In this document: one piece after another, positions 44,200 through 53,491 of the stretch
Layout of the letters: every line of letters starts with the position of its first letter
Numbering within the stretch: the first letter of the stretch is position 1
DNA from: Atkinsonella hypoxylon
Taxonomy: Eukaryota; Ascomycota; Sordariomycetes; Hypocreales; Clavicipitaceae
Direction: 5' to 3'
NCBI GenBank assembly: GCA_000729835.1
Contig: JFHB01000206.1
Span: forward strand, 1 to 53,491
DNA length: 53,491 bases
Translations under genes and position numbers: made by a program
Notes under the pieces: model-generated
Database searches by the model: none
The model's input: the letters and a program-made list of their open reading frames with translations, nothing else
What the model was told of the DNA's origin: nothing

Positions 44200-45763
44200 C
44201 TCCCTCTAGAAATATAAGAAGTAACTAGTTCTATAAGCAACTTAGCTCCTTTAAAGGATATCTAAGTTAGAATTAACTAACGAAATACAGTACTAATAAT
44301 AGAACTAAATAATATAACTAATAACATAACTAATTCCAGCAATTCCAGGGTAGTTATAGTTAAATATAACTAGTTGTTGTTAATTGTTTTTATTGTTATC
44401 GATTTTTAACTATTTTTTATTGCTTTTCGATTTTTTAAGTGTTTTTATTGCTTTTATAAGCTAGCTAGAAAGCTCTAGTAACTTAATGAATTGTTAATGC
44501 TTTTAAATAGCAAGAGGCTTAGTTAGGCTATCTGCTGGCATCTAATTCGTATTAATATAACTAACCTTAGCTATACCTTTACGAATCTTTTCCCTAATGT
44601 AGTTAAACTTTAAAAGGGTGTACTTAGTTCTACTATATAACGTTAGGTTGTAAGCAGTAACTATAGCGCCTTAATTATTACACCTAATAGGAATAGAAGG
44701 GGTTAAAGGTAGCTTTATCTCCTTAAAAAGGCCGTAGAGCTACTTTAATTCCCTAATAGCTTTAGATAATGCATTAGATTCTGCTTCTAATGTAGAAAGA
44801 GCAATAGTACTAGCTTTCTTCGATTTCCAGCTAATAGGTCCACTAGCTAGCTTATATAGATAAGCATAGGTTGATTTAGAAGAGACTTTATCACCAGCAA
44901 AATTGCTATTGCAATAACTAAGGAGGGTCTTAAGTACTTCTTTACAACTAATAGAACTATTAGAAGCTTTAGAAGAAGACCCTATAGGGTGTAGACTAGA
45001 ACGCTTATAAATAATAGCAAAGCTTCTAGTACTACTTAAGTACCTTAGGAGGTGCTTAGAGGCGTTTAGGTGCTCTATATAGGGCTTAGCTAGAAAAGTT
45101 GATAGCCACTGAACGGAAAAAGCAATATCAGCCCTAGTTAGCAACATAAGGTACATTATAGTGCCTATTATGCTCTAATAAAGCTTATAATCGGATTTTA
45201 AGAGAGGTTTTGTAACTAGTTGCTTTAGGATTCCCGGCTGTATAGGGATAGAAGCTAGCTTAGCATCTAGCATATTGAATCTTTCTAGGGCTTCGAGGAT
45301 ATATTGAGATTGATGGATTTTAATAGACCTTTTAGACCTATTATAGGTGATTTAAACGCCTAGGAAGAATTCTGCTGGTCCTCTATCTTCTATTAGATAA
45401 GCTTGATTTAGTAGCTTTTTAAGCTTATTAATATATCGTAAATTAGGCCTAATTAGAAGACAGTTATCTACATAAGTAGCAATATATATAGATGTAGCTG
45501 GGTTATAAAAGACTGCTGGGTCTGATATAAGAGGTTTAAATCTATGCTTTTGAAGTAATTCTGTTAGAATTTGCTGCCATTCTCTAGGACTTTGCTTTAG
45601 ACCATAGAGGGATTTTTCTAGCTTAATTACTTGCTCTTTAGAGGGCTTGTAATTACAGCTTTTTAGTAGCTTAGCTACTAATAGCGTTGCTTCTGCAAAT
45701 TCAACGAATCCATCTGGGATTTCTATATAAATAGCTTCCTTTAGCTTGCTATTTAAAAACGCT
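44200..45763 (-). pseudogene. copia-A RT-RNase H, best preserved copy
   Basis: Minus-strand copia-A pol 3' part. A 138-codon uninterrupted frame at 44740-45156 covers the end of RT and most of RNase H: M-Y-L-M-L-L-T-R-A-D-I-A-F-S-V-Q-W-L near its start, then C-N-S-N-F-A-G-D, S-K-S-T-Y-A-Y and W-K-S-K-K-A-S-T-I-A-L-S-T-L-E-A-E-S-N-A-L-S. Upstream RT retains G-coded residues lost in other copies, but the catalytic box is again Y-V-D-N (45463-45474). The copy is cut at 45763 by gypsy-3 insertion, so integrase, protease and gag are not seen. It carries the fewest stops of the copia-A copies. Confidence 0.88.
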
Positions 45764-46006
45764 TGTTACGGGATAATCATACAGACCCGCAGGTCATTAG
45801 TGCACGTGACCGCAATTATGTATAAGTAGTTAGAAGCAACACTTAGGTAGTTAGATTGAACAATTAACTATTATTTACTAGAATACTATTACTAGATGCT
45901 CCCTACAGTAACTCTTACAACTTCTCTTATAAATTTTTATATAACCTATTAAATCTAACAACCTATTGTTACTTCTAATAAACCTATATTAGATTCTACT
46001 GTAATA
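45764..46006 (+). mobile_element. 5' LTR of gypsy-3 (243 bp)
   Basis: Begins TGTTACGGGATAATC directly after copia-A sequence ending ACGCT, and ends CTGTAATA, which is CCGTAACA after two C-to-T changes, giving inverted termini. The left 60 bases keep C and G well (GACCCGCAGGTC, GCACGTGACCGC), while the right half is RIP-altered. The 3' LTR and right duplication are not in the window. Confidence 0.75.
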
Positions 46007-48520
46007 AGTAGTAGCAATTGCTTCTAATTGTTGCTAACCCTTCTTAAGCTTAAAAAGCTAAAATTATAATATTTAAGATAGAGTAACTTTAGAAGGAGCT
46101 TAGTAGAAAAAACTATATTCTTTTTACTAATAAAGAACTTAAAACTATATACTAATTCTATAAATTTTACTGCTAAAATCTAGATTTCTAGATTTAAAAA
46201 AGGGATCTTATACCTTAAAAGAAAAGAAGCCTACTACTTTATCTTACTTACTATAAATTTATTAATAAATAGCTTAAATTATATAACTAACTTAAGCTAG
46301 TAGAACTACCTTCTTACTAGAATACTATTAATACTTCTATAGTACAGTAGGTATAAAGGTAGGTTAATAGAATTATTAATAAGGCTAAATCTACTAAACT
46401 CTTTATAGATTTACTAATAGTAATACTAAAAGGAAAAGCTAAGGCTAGATTATCTAGATTTAATAGCTTAAAAGACACTATCTATAAAGCTAGTGCTAGT
46501 TCTACCTAGAATATTAAAGGAAAGTAAGTATAGAGATCTAGATTTATACTGCTTACTAAGGACTTAGATCTATTAAATATACTTTAAACTACTAAAAAGA
46601 ACTTACTAATTAAAGAACTAGCTAAAATCTTACTGCTTTTATAGGCTTACTAAAGGTTTTATACCTTTAGGCTAAAGTATAAAGTAGAGAAAGTAGTAGA
46701 TTTACTTAAAAAAGAGAACCTCTTACTAGAATAGCTTATAGGTTTTTCTACAGAAATTAGTAAGTAAATTAATAGAATTAAAGAAGAATTAATTAATAAA
46801 ATTAGTAGATTATAGAGAGAATTAAATAATAAAATTACTGCTCTTTAGGTAGAGCAATAATACTTAGCCTAAAAGATAAAGACTATACTTAAGCCTTAGG
46901 ATAAATATAATAAATAATACTATACCTAATAAAGCTTCTAGCTTAAGGATTATAGGTAAAAGGCTTTTAATTCTTACTTACCCCTAAAAGATAACTAGAA
47001 CTAAAAGTAAGGTTAAAAGTAACTTCTAGGTAAAAGAAACTATATAATATAGAGATACTTTAAACACTTTAGTACTTTTCTAAAAGAATAAAAGCTACTA
47101 TAATTTCTAAAGAATCTATTAAAGTAATACTATAATATTAAAGCTAAGAAGAGCTAAGATACTAAAAAAGACTAGAATTAAGTATTTAGTAACTTTAAAT
47201 ATTAGTATATAAATTAATAAGCACTATACTATATTAGAAACAATAATCTCTAGCTAAATCTAGTAAATAAAAGGCTAAATTTACGTTAAAAATAGAATAA
47301 CTAAAGCAATATATAGTTCTAAACCCCTAAAGAATAAATAGATTCTATATAGAAGATTACTAATATTAGTTACTTTAAACCCTTTAACAATAGAAATATC
47401 TATAAGCTAATTTTATATAAAGGAAAGTATACTGTTTTCTATAATATAGAGCTATAGATTTAAGCTGTTAAAGACTACTATAGCTATAGTGTAATTAACG
47501 CCTAGGAAGCTATTTACATTAAGCTTTAAACTCTCTTTAAAGAGAATATATTAATATAGTATAAGTAGTATCTAGATTACTATAAAAAAACAGCTATTTT
47601 TAGTAGTTTAAACTCTATTTATACTGCTATCTATAAAGAATTTAGTATATAGATCTAGGATATAATAATATAGCTAGATTTAGCTAAGTTTATAGAGTAA
47701 AATATAATTAAAGAAAAATTATTTAGGGAATTTACCTCTAAAGTATTTTAATATACCTATATAAATAGTAAAACTACTAATCTTTAGCTCCTTTTAAGAC
47801 TCTATTATAAGCTATACCTAGAATTATAATAGCTATACTTAATTTTAATAGTAAAAAACCTAAGATCTATATATATTACTATAGTAAATAATAAGGTTAA
47901 GAATCTATAAAAATGCCTTAAGGATCTAGAAAAATAATAAAAGTTAGAAGACTATAAGGAAGGTACTAATACCTACTATACTTAAAGTAAATTTAATAGT
48001 AAGAACTCTAAAAATAATAAAGTAGCTTAAGGTAACTAAGCTAATTAGAATAGAAGTAATAGTTAATTTTAGTTTTAACCTTTATTCTATAAAAATTACT
48101 AGAATAATTATACTTAATACCTACTATAATACTAAAGGAATTAGCTACTAAAAGAGTAGTAACTTTAGCCTTAGTAAAACTAGAATTTAGGGGCTAGCTA
48201 GAATTATTAGCTAGAGCTACAGTATTCTTAGCAGCTTTAATGTTTCTAACAATAAAGCTTACTATAGAATAATAAAGAATATACCTATATAATAACGTTT
48301 AAAGATAAATTTAACTAAAAAGACTATAAAAAGTACCTTAAAAGCTATAAATATTAGCTAATAGAAGAAGAAGAAATAGTTAATACTAAGAAACTACTAA
48401 CTAGCCTAGAATCTAACTTTATTAAAACCTATTTTACTAAAAGTAAAGAAAAGTAAAAAAAGAAGGTTTAAATAGAGATAAACTAAAAGGATTTATAAGG
48501 AATCTAAATAGAGTAAGTAG
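46007..48520 (+). pseudogene. gypsy-3 gag region
   Basis: The plus-strand region between the LTR and the protease is lysine-, glutamine- and asparagine-rich, with many in-frame stops. A segment near 48310-48450 reads K-D-Y-K-K-Y-L-K-S-Y-K-Y-Q-L-I-E-E-E-E. I cannot identify a clean CCHC knuckle. A segment at 46889-47130 is the one found inverted between LTRs at 25822 and 43263. The assignment as gag rests on position and composition. Confidence 0.55.
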
Positions 48521-49700
48521 TTAAAGTAGTTATAAGGCTATAGCTTATTAAATCTAGTATTCTAAAGTTAAATTCCTTTCTAAAGATTTCTATTTAATTC
48601 TATAATAAGGGACTATTATATTAGATCTACCTAAATACTAAAACCTCTTTAGTGCTAGTTAATAAAGTATAGTTAACTTAGTTTAGTTAGAATATAAAAT
48701 AGGCAAAAATAGAGCTAAAACTAGTTACTAAAGTGTAATTATTCTTCTATATCTCTAAGACAGCTACATTTAACTTCTATATCCCTAGATCTATATATAG
48801 TATACCTATAACTAGCTATTTTACAGTTATAGCTAATGTAATAAGTAACTTAGAGCTAAAGCTCCTTCTAGGTTTAACCTTTCTCTATAATTATAGTATT
48901 AAAATTAATTTTATCTACTCTAGAGCTACTATTAAGTCTATTTATAATATAGTTATAGAAATAGATATCTTCTAGCTAATTTTAAAGATTCTATATTAGA
49001 ATATAACAGCAGTATAAGCTATAATAATTCCGCTAAAATTATAGAAATATATTCTAGTTAAATAGAAGGAGGTACTAGCTAATAAAAAGGCTACTGCCTA
49101 CTATATATACTTAAAATCTAACCTTATTCTAGATATATTGCTTAGTATAACTAACTAGAAATAAATAGTAGCCTATAACTATTTAGATAAATTTATTATA
49201 ATTTAAAAAAATTAAAAGGTTACTTATCTTTAGTATAATAAAGAGCTTAAGGCTAACTATATAATTATAAACCTATTTAATTTATATATATATTTTTCTA
49301 AGGATATTACACTTAATAATAGTTTATTGCCTACAGAAGATTATAAAATATAGAAAGAAGGTAATAGTAGTAGATTTAACCTTAAGAAAGTTAATAATAG
49401 TATCTTTATATATAGAATCTCTTGTCCTAAGGATGTACTATATATCTATAATAAATATAAGGTTAAGGTAGAAAACTTAAACCTAAATATTACAGCTAAA
49501 CTTATTAACTTAATAAATAAATATAATATTTATTGTAATAGAGGTATTATTCCTATACCTAAAGACTAGTATATAAGAGTAAATCTAGTAGATAAATAGT
49601 AGAAGCAGCTAAAATCTATCTAAATCTACCTACTAGAAGCTAAAGATAAAGCTAAACTAGATAAGGTTTATAATAAGCTATATTTAAGTAGAAAGATATT
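48521..49700 (+). pseudogene. gypsy-3 protease and RT N-terminal region
   Basis: The plus-strand frame is stop-poor from about 49090 to 49600 (A-Y-Y-I-Y-L-K-S-N-L-I-L-D, then I-S-C-P-K-D-V-L-Y-I-Y). It connects gag to RT and fits the protease-RT linker of gypsy pol. I cannot point to the catalytic 'DTG' with confidence. Confidence 0.5.
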
Positions 49701-50400
49701 ATATTTAAACAACTTAGTAGCTATAGCCTATTTAGCCTTTATAGTGTAAATTAAAACCTTAATAGAAAGGAAAGAATAAGTTATAGTTAATATAAGGCTG
49801 CTTAATAGTGTAGTAATACTAAATATATACTTCTTACTAAATTAATTAGATATTATAGTAAATATATATAGTAAGAAGATATTTTTACTCTTTAATATAT
49901 TAGGGTTTTTCTACTAGCTTTCTATAAAATAAAAGCATTAATCTTATATAGTAGTAATATTAAAATAAGGATTAAAAGCATTAAATATAGCGCTTATAGG
50001 CTTTAAGAATGCACTAGCTTTTGCTTAACAGTATATAGACTAATTATTTTAAAAGCATTAGTATTTTATATAAATCTATATTAATAACATTATTATATTC
50101 TTTAACTTTACTAAAGACTACCTTATATACCTTAATATAGTCTTATTAATCCTAAAGAAAAATAAGTTAATAATAGCTATAAAGAAGTTATTTATAGGCT
50201 ATTTAGCTATTTAGCTGTTAGGTTTTATTGTTAATAGTAATAGAATTACTAATATAAACAATAGGCTAAAAGCTTTTTAAAAACTTAAGTTTCTAATAGA
50301 TCTTATAAATCTAGAGACCTTTATTAGTATAGCTAGCTTTTTATAGAAGAGTATTCTATAGTTTAATATATAAATTTACTTACTATAGAAATAAAAGACT
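49701..50400 (+). pseudogene. gypsy-3 reverse transcriptase
   Basis: Plus-strand RT. Near 49780 V-N-I-R-L-L-N matches the 'VDIRxLN' block. I-L-G-F-F-Y and G-F-K-N-A-L-A-F-A follow, the latter at the 'GxKNxPA' position. The catalytic box I-Y-I-N-N-I-I-I-F is at 50077-50088, with both aspartates of 'YIDD' replaced by Asn. Then come F-I-G-Y-L-A-I and L-L-G-F-I-V-N-S, matching 'FIGYPSVxLLGxxVDS'. Order and motifs are diagnostic of Ty3/gypsy. Loss of both Asp residues rules out polymerase activity. Confidence 0.87.
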
Positions 50401-51100
50401 ACTTTACTATAAGAGCTTTATAAGAAAGGCTTAGCTAATAGTTTACTAAAACTAATATACTAAAAGAAAGCCTAAGAAGTAATATTTTTACTAAAACCTA
50501 AGAAAAAGAAGGTATTTTAAGAGGTAAAGGTATACCTTAATAAAAACACTATTTTATAGCACTATAACTCTAGTAAGTATTTATTCTTTAAAGTTAACGC
50601 TTATAAGGAAGAATTTAGGCTCTTTATCTTCTAGCTTATAGGCAAATAGAATAGTTACAGTATATCTAGTAAAGATATTAAAAATAATTAGCTTTAACTA
50701 ATTCTTTTCCTCTTAAGATACACTTTTAACCTAAAGAAATACTATAGATTAACTAAGGCAGAGGTAGCTATAATTATATAGAGTGTTTAAAAGCTATAGA
50801 AAATAGTTTAATCTAACTACTATACTATTAATATTATTATAGACTACTTACTAGCAAAAGGGATTATTAAATACACCTTACTTACTATAATAGATCTAGA
50901 TAAAGCTAACCTAAAATTAGCTAAAGTAGCTAATTATCTATTGTAATTTAACCTAAGAGTCTTCTATATACTAAAAGTGCTAAATATAGTGCTAAATGCA
51001 CTCTCTAGGTTGCTAGTTATAGTTTTATACTAAAAGAAGGCTTATAACAGTAAATTTAATAAGCTTAATATAAGTGCGTTTTTCGCTAAAGAATATAGCG
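50401..51100 (+). pseudogene. gypsy-3 RNase H region
   Basis: Continues in gypsy order. I-I-I-D-Y matches the 'ILTDH' position near 50830, and N-L-K-L-A-K-V-A-N-Y-L precedes an I-V-L-N-A-L-S-R-L terminus at about 50985-51015, the 'VPDALSRL' hallmark between RNase H and integrase. Several stops are present. It would degrade the RNA strand during reverse transcription. Confidence 0.78.
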
Positions 51101-51239
51101 CTATAGTAGTATTAGATAAAGGTTTAAAAAAGGAAATTATTTAAGGCTATAGTTTTAATCTAAAGCTTAGTAGAATTATAGAAGGTATTAAGGACTTTTA
51201 TAAAAAGTAGAATTAGTAAAATTAATAAAGAAGACTAAG

Positions 51240-52300
51240 GATTCTACTATATAAATAGACTCTATAAGATAATAAACTTTTATACTATTATAATAAAAAA
51301 GGCCTATTCTAACTGTATATATCTATAAAGGTTGTAGAATCTATCCTTAAAATAGTTTATAATAATTAGAACTATTTTAATGCCTATAGAATAGCAGTAG
51401 AATTATAGGTAGTTTACTTTCTGTAGATATATAAGTAGATTTAAGTCTATATTGCTTACTGCTATACCTATAAAGAAAACGTAATTAACTGCAGTAAGCT
51501 ACTAGAGAAATTAAGGTTATTAGAGTTAGTTCTAACTCCTTTCTATATAATTTTACTTAATTTTATTACTAATATACCTAAAGTTAGCTTAATAAATACC
51601 TTATAGTAAAAAAATAAATATAGCTTCTATAACTTACTATATTTAGTAAATTACTTATTTAGTAAGTAAATAATCCTTATACTTAAGTATATAATATATA
51701 CAGTAGAAATTTAAGTAGAACTGCTCTTATAGATACTATATTTATTAGACTAAAGCCTTTCTAAGTAGATTATAAGTAACTAAGATCTAAAGTTTATTTC
51801 TAATATCTAGAGAAGTATATTTACCTAAATTAGAAGTAAATTACTTATAGCTATAGCTTACTACCTATAAATAGATAGAATAGCTAAACAGAAGAATTAA
51901 ATAGTTATTATTACTGTTTAATACTATATAGTTATAAATCTAGATATACTATAGACTGTAATACTTCTAGTACTATAGTACTAACTTAATAATGTAGTAG
52001 TAGCTAGTATAGAGATTTCCCTTAATAAACTTATATATAGTTTCTAACTAGCTACTATTGTTAATTTAATCTAATTAGATAATGTTCTTAGCAATAGAAT
52101 AGATATAAGCAATATAGCTATACTTTAGAAGCTATACTAATAAAAGGTAGAAACAGCTATTAGTATAGTAAATACCTTAAGTAAGATTAAATATAACGCT
52201 TAGTATAAGCCTATTAATATTAAAGTAAAGAATATAGTTTATCTATAATTACACTAAGGATATATACTTCTAGAAAAGCTAAAAAAGAAATAGTCTCCTT
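51240..52300 (+). pseudogene. gypsy-3 integrase
   Basis: The zinc-binding region at 51365-51500 retains the spacing N-A-Y-R ... Y-I-A-Y-C-Y-T-Y-K-E-N-V, with some His and Cys lost (family 'HxxxH ... CxxC'). The catalytic core has N-F-I-T-N-I-P-K at about 51550 (family 'DFI', Asp now Asn), S-N-x-D-L-K-F-I-S-N-I-W at about 51775 and A-Y-Y-L-x-I-D-R-I-A-K-Q-K-N-Q at about 51855, corresponding to 'AYHPQTDGxxERxNQ' with the catalytic Glu now Lys. This enzyme would insert cDNA into the genome, but the active site is destroyed. Confidence 0.83.
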
Positions 52301-52469
52301 AATAAGTAAAGCTATATAAGGTTCTTATAAAAGTAAGCCTATTGTTATTTTGCCTAGATTTCCTACTAGATTTATATATACATTTAGTAGTATTAGTAGC
52401 TTACCTTTAGAAGCTAAGATAAAGTAAAGACTCTTTTAACTAAGAAGAGTAACTACTACTGCTAATTAT

Positions 52470-52690
52470 AATAGAAGAGTTTAGTATAAAGAACTATTAG
52501 GAAATTAAGTAAATTTATACCTATTAAATTTAACGTTTCTACAGTAGGTTAAGTAAGCTATATTTAGAATTCTTTATATAATAGAAAGGGTTCTTTACTA
52601 AAGATAACTAATAGATTTCTAAAGATAAGCTTAAAGTTAATACTTTTAAAATTATAAATAAATATTTATAGAAGCACCCTATAAATTAAG
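52470..52690 (+). pseudogene. gypsy-3 C-terminal chromodomain
   Basis: The plus-strand frame reads I-Y-T-Y ... L-Y-L-E-F-F-I-x-x-K-G-F-F-T-K-D-N-x-x-I, aligning with the chromodomain pattern 'YLVKWKGYPxxxxTWEP'. Two aromatic or basic positions are stops (W to TAG). A chromodomain after integrase defines chromoviruses; in that family it reads methylated histone H3 and steers integration to heterochromatin. The assignment is good from position and the W/K-G-F core; the fold is no longer intact. Confidence 0.68.
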
Positions 52691-52699
52691 AAGAAGAGT

Positions 52700-53491
52700 A
52701 TTAGTATTATTAAAAGAGTAATATAGCTTACTAAAAAACCCTAAATTAGCTAGTAGAAGCCTACTACTAACTCTTTTCTTTATAAGTCTTAATTTCCTTT
52801 ATTATACAATAGATTATTTAAATCTCTTAGTATCTTTTTCTTTATTTCTTTATTTATTATTATTAGAACTATTAAAATTAACCTATATTATAGAATTATA
52901 GAAGATTAAAAAGAAAACACCTATAAATCTATATACTATTATTTTAACCTACTTTTCTAGTAAATTTACCTTTACTTTTACGAATTTTTACACTTTTTAC
53001 TATATAACCTTTTCCTTATACCTTTATATATTATAAAGTCTTTATAAATTTATTAATACTATTATAGTTATTGCTCTTTCTATCCCCTTAGGCTGTTATT
53101 TAGCTACTTTTAACAGTTAAACACTAGAATACTACACTAAAGGCAATAGACTACCTATAGAGTAAATTCCTATAGCCTATAGAACTAACTAGCCTCTATA
53201 GAGCTACTTCTAGCTCTTTCTATTCTCTTTATAGAAAATCTACTACTATTATTTTTTTCTTTTAGTAGTTTAGAATTATTAATTCTAGTAAACCTAAATA
53301 GCTTATTCTAAGAAGAGAATAATAATAGTAACTATACTTAAGCTATAATACTACTACTATTTAAACCTAAAGAAGAATATATTATTTCTAATATATATAT
53401 TAATTATAATAATAGTTTTAACGCTAAGAGTAAAGGTTTTAAGTTTAAGAAGTAAGAATATAACTATAAAAGTAATATAGTAGCTATAGAG
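52700..53491. other. Unassigned AT-rich tail
   Basis: I find no motif, LTR end or conserved frame. It should be the 3' region of gypsy-3, possibly with another element nested in it. No copy of the TGTTACGGGATAAT LTR start appears, so the 3' LTR is either beyond the window or lost. Confidence 0.5.

Noticed and set aside
1..53491. Possible centromere or mitochondrial DNA because of very high A+T content
   Set aside because: Nested nuclear LTR retrotransposons with RIP-type changes explain the composition; no mitochondrial genes are present, and centromere identity cannot be read from sequence.
2841..53491. tRNA, rRNA or other RNA genes
   Set aside because: I saw no tRNA box A/box B pair or conserved rRNA segment; the only tRNA-like match is the complementary primer site of copia-A.

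Overview
This window looks like a block of AT-rich repeat DNA from a filamentous ascomycete fungus. I find no host gene, tRNA or rRNA. Everything I can identify is retrotransposon-derived, plus one possible DNA-transposon fragment. Almost every coding region is broken by TAA/TAG stops and by C-to-T or G-to-A changes, many of them in the CpA-to-TpA context typical of repeat-induced point mutation (RIP). The fungal assignment is inferred from that signature and from the element types. The longest open frame on a recognisable domain is only 138 codons (44740-45156, minus strand, copia reverse transcriptase/RNase H).

Layout, left to right. 1-2350 is a gag-like gene on the minus strand with a damaged CCHC zinc knuckle. 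2400-2840 may be a Tc1/mariner helix-turn-helix fragment. 3201-11050 is a minus-strand Ty1/copia element (copia-2), interrupted by two solo LTRs of another family; one of these contains a third solo LTR. 11051-12214 is a Ty3/gypsy RT fragment (gypsy-1). 12907-14813 is a better preserved copia RT/RNase H fragment (copia-3). 15509-22742 is most of a minus-strand gypsy element (gypsy-2) with its 5' LTR; its 3' end and 3' LTR lie far downstream at 41007-42565. 22748-45763 consists mainly of copies and fragments of one minus-strand copia family (copia-A). That stretch includes a structurally complete 7,843-bp copy at 30736-38578 with two 695-bp LTRs, a primer binding site, a polypurine tract and an AAAGG target duplication. 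From 45764 a plus-strand gypsy chromovirus (gypsy-3) runs LTR-gag-protease-RT-RNase H-integrase-chromodomain to about 52690. The last 800 bases are unassigned.

The copia-A LTR (about 695 bp, ends TGTTRAAAATAA/TTATTTTTAACA) occurs twelve times. Three copies are solo LTRs with 5-bp duplications (two exact, one near-match), others bound copia-A internal sequence, and several have mismatched flanks that imply recombination between LTRs. Matching halves of two insertions (duplications ATTCT and ATACT) lie 18 and 27 kb apart in reversed order. The locus has therefore been duplicated or rearranged since the elements nested, or the assembly is misjoined. Nothing here looks able to transpose: every reverse transcriptase whose catalytic site I could read has lost at least one catalytic aspartate. 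I did not find a new biological system. The most informative content is the nesting and duplication history and the way RIP has hit active sites.
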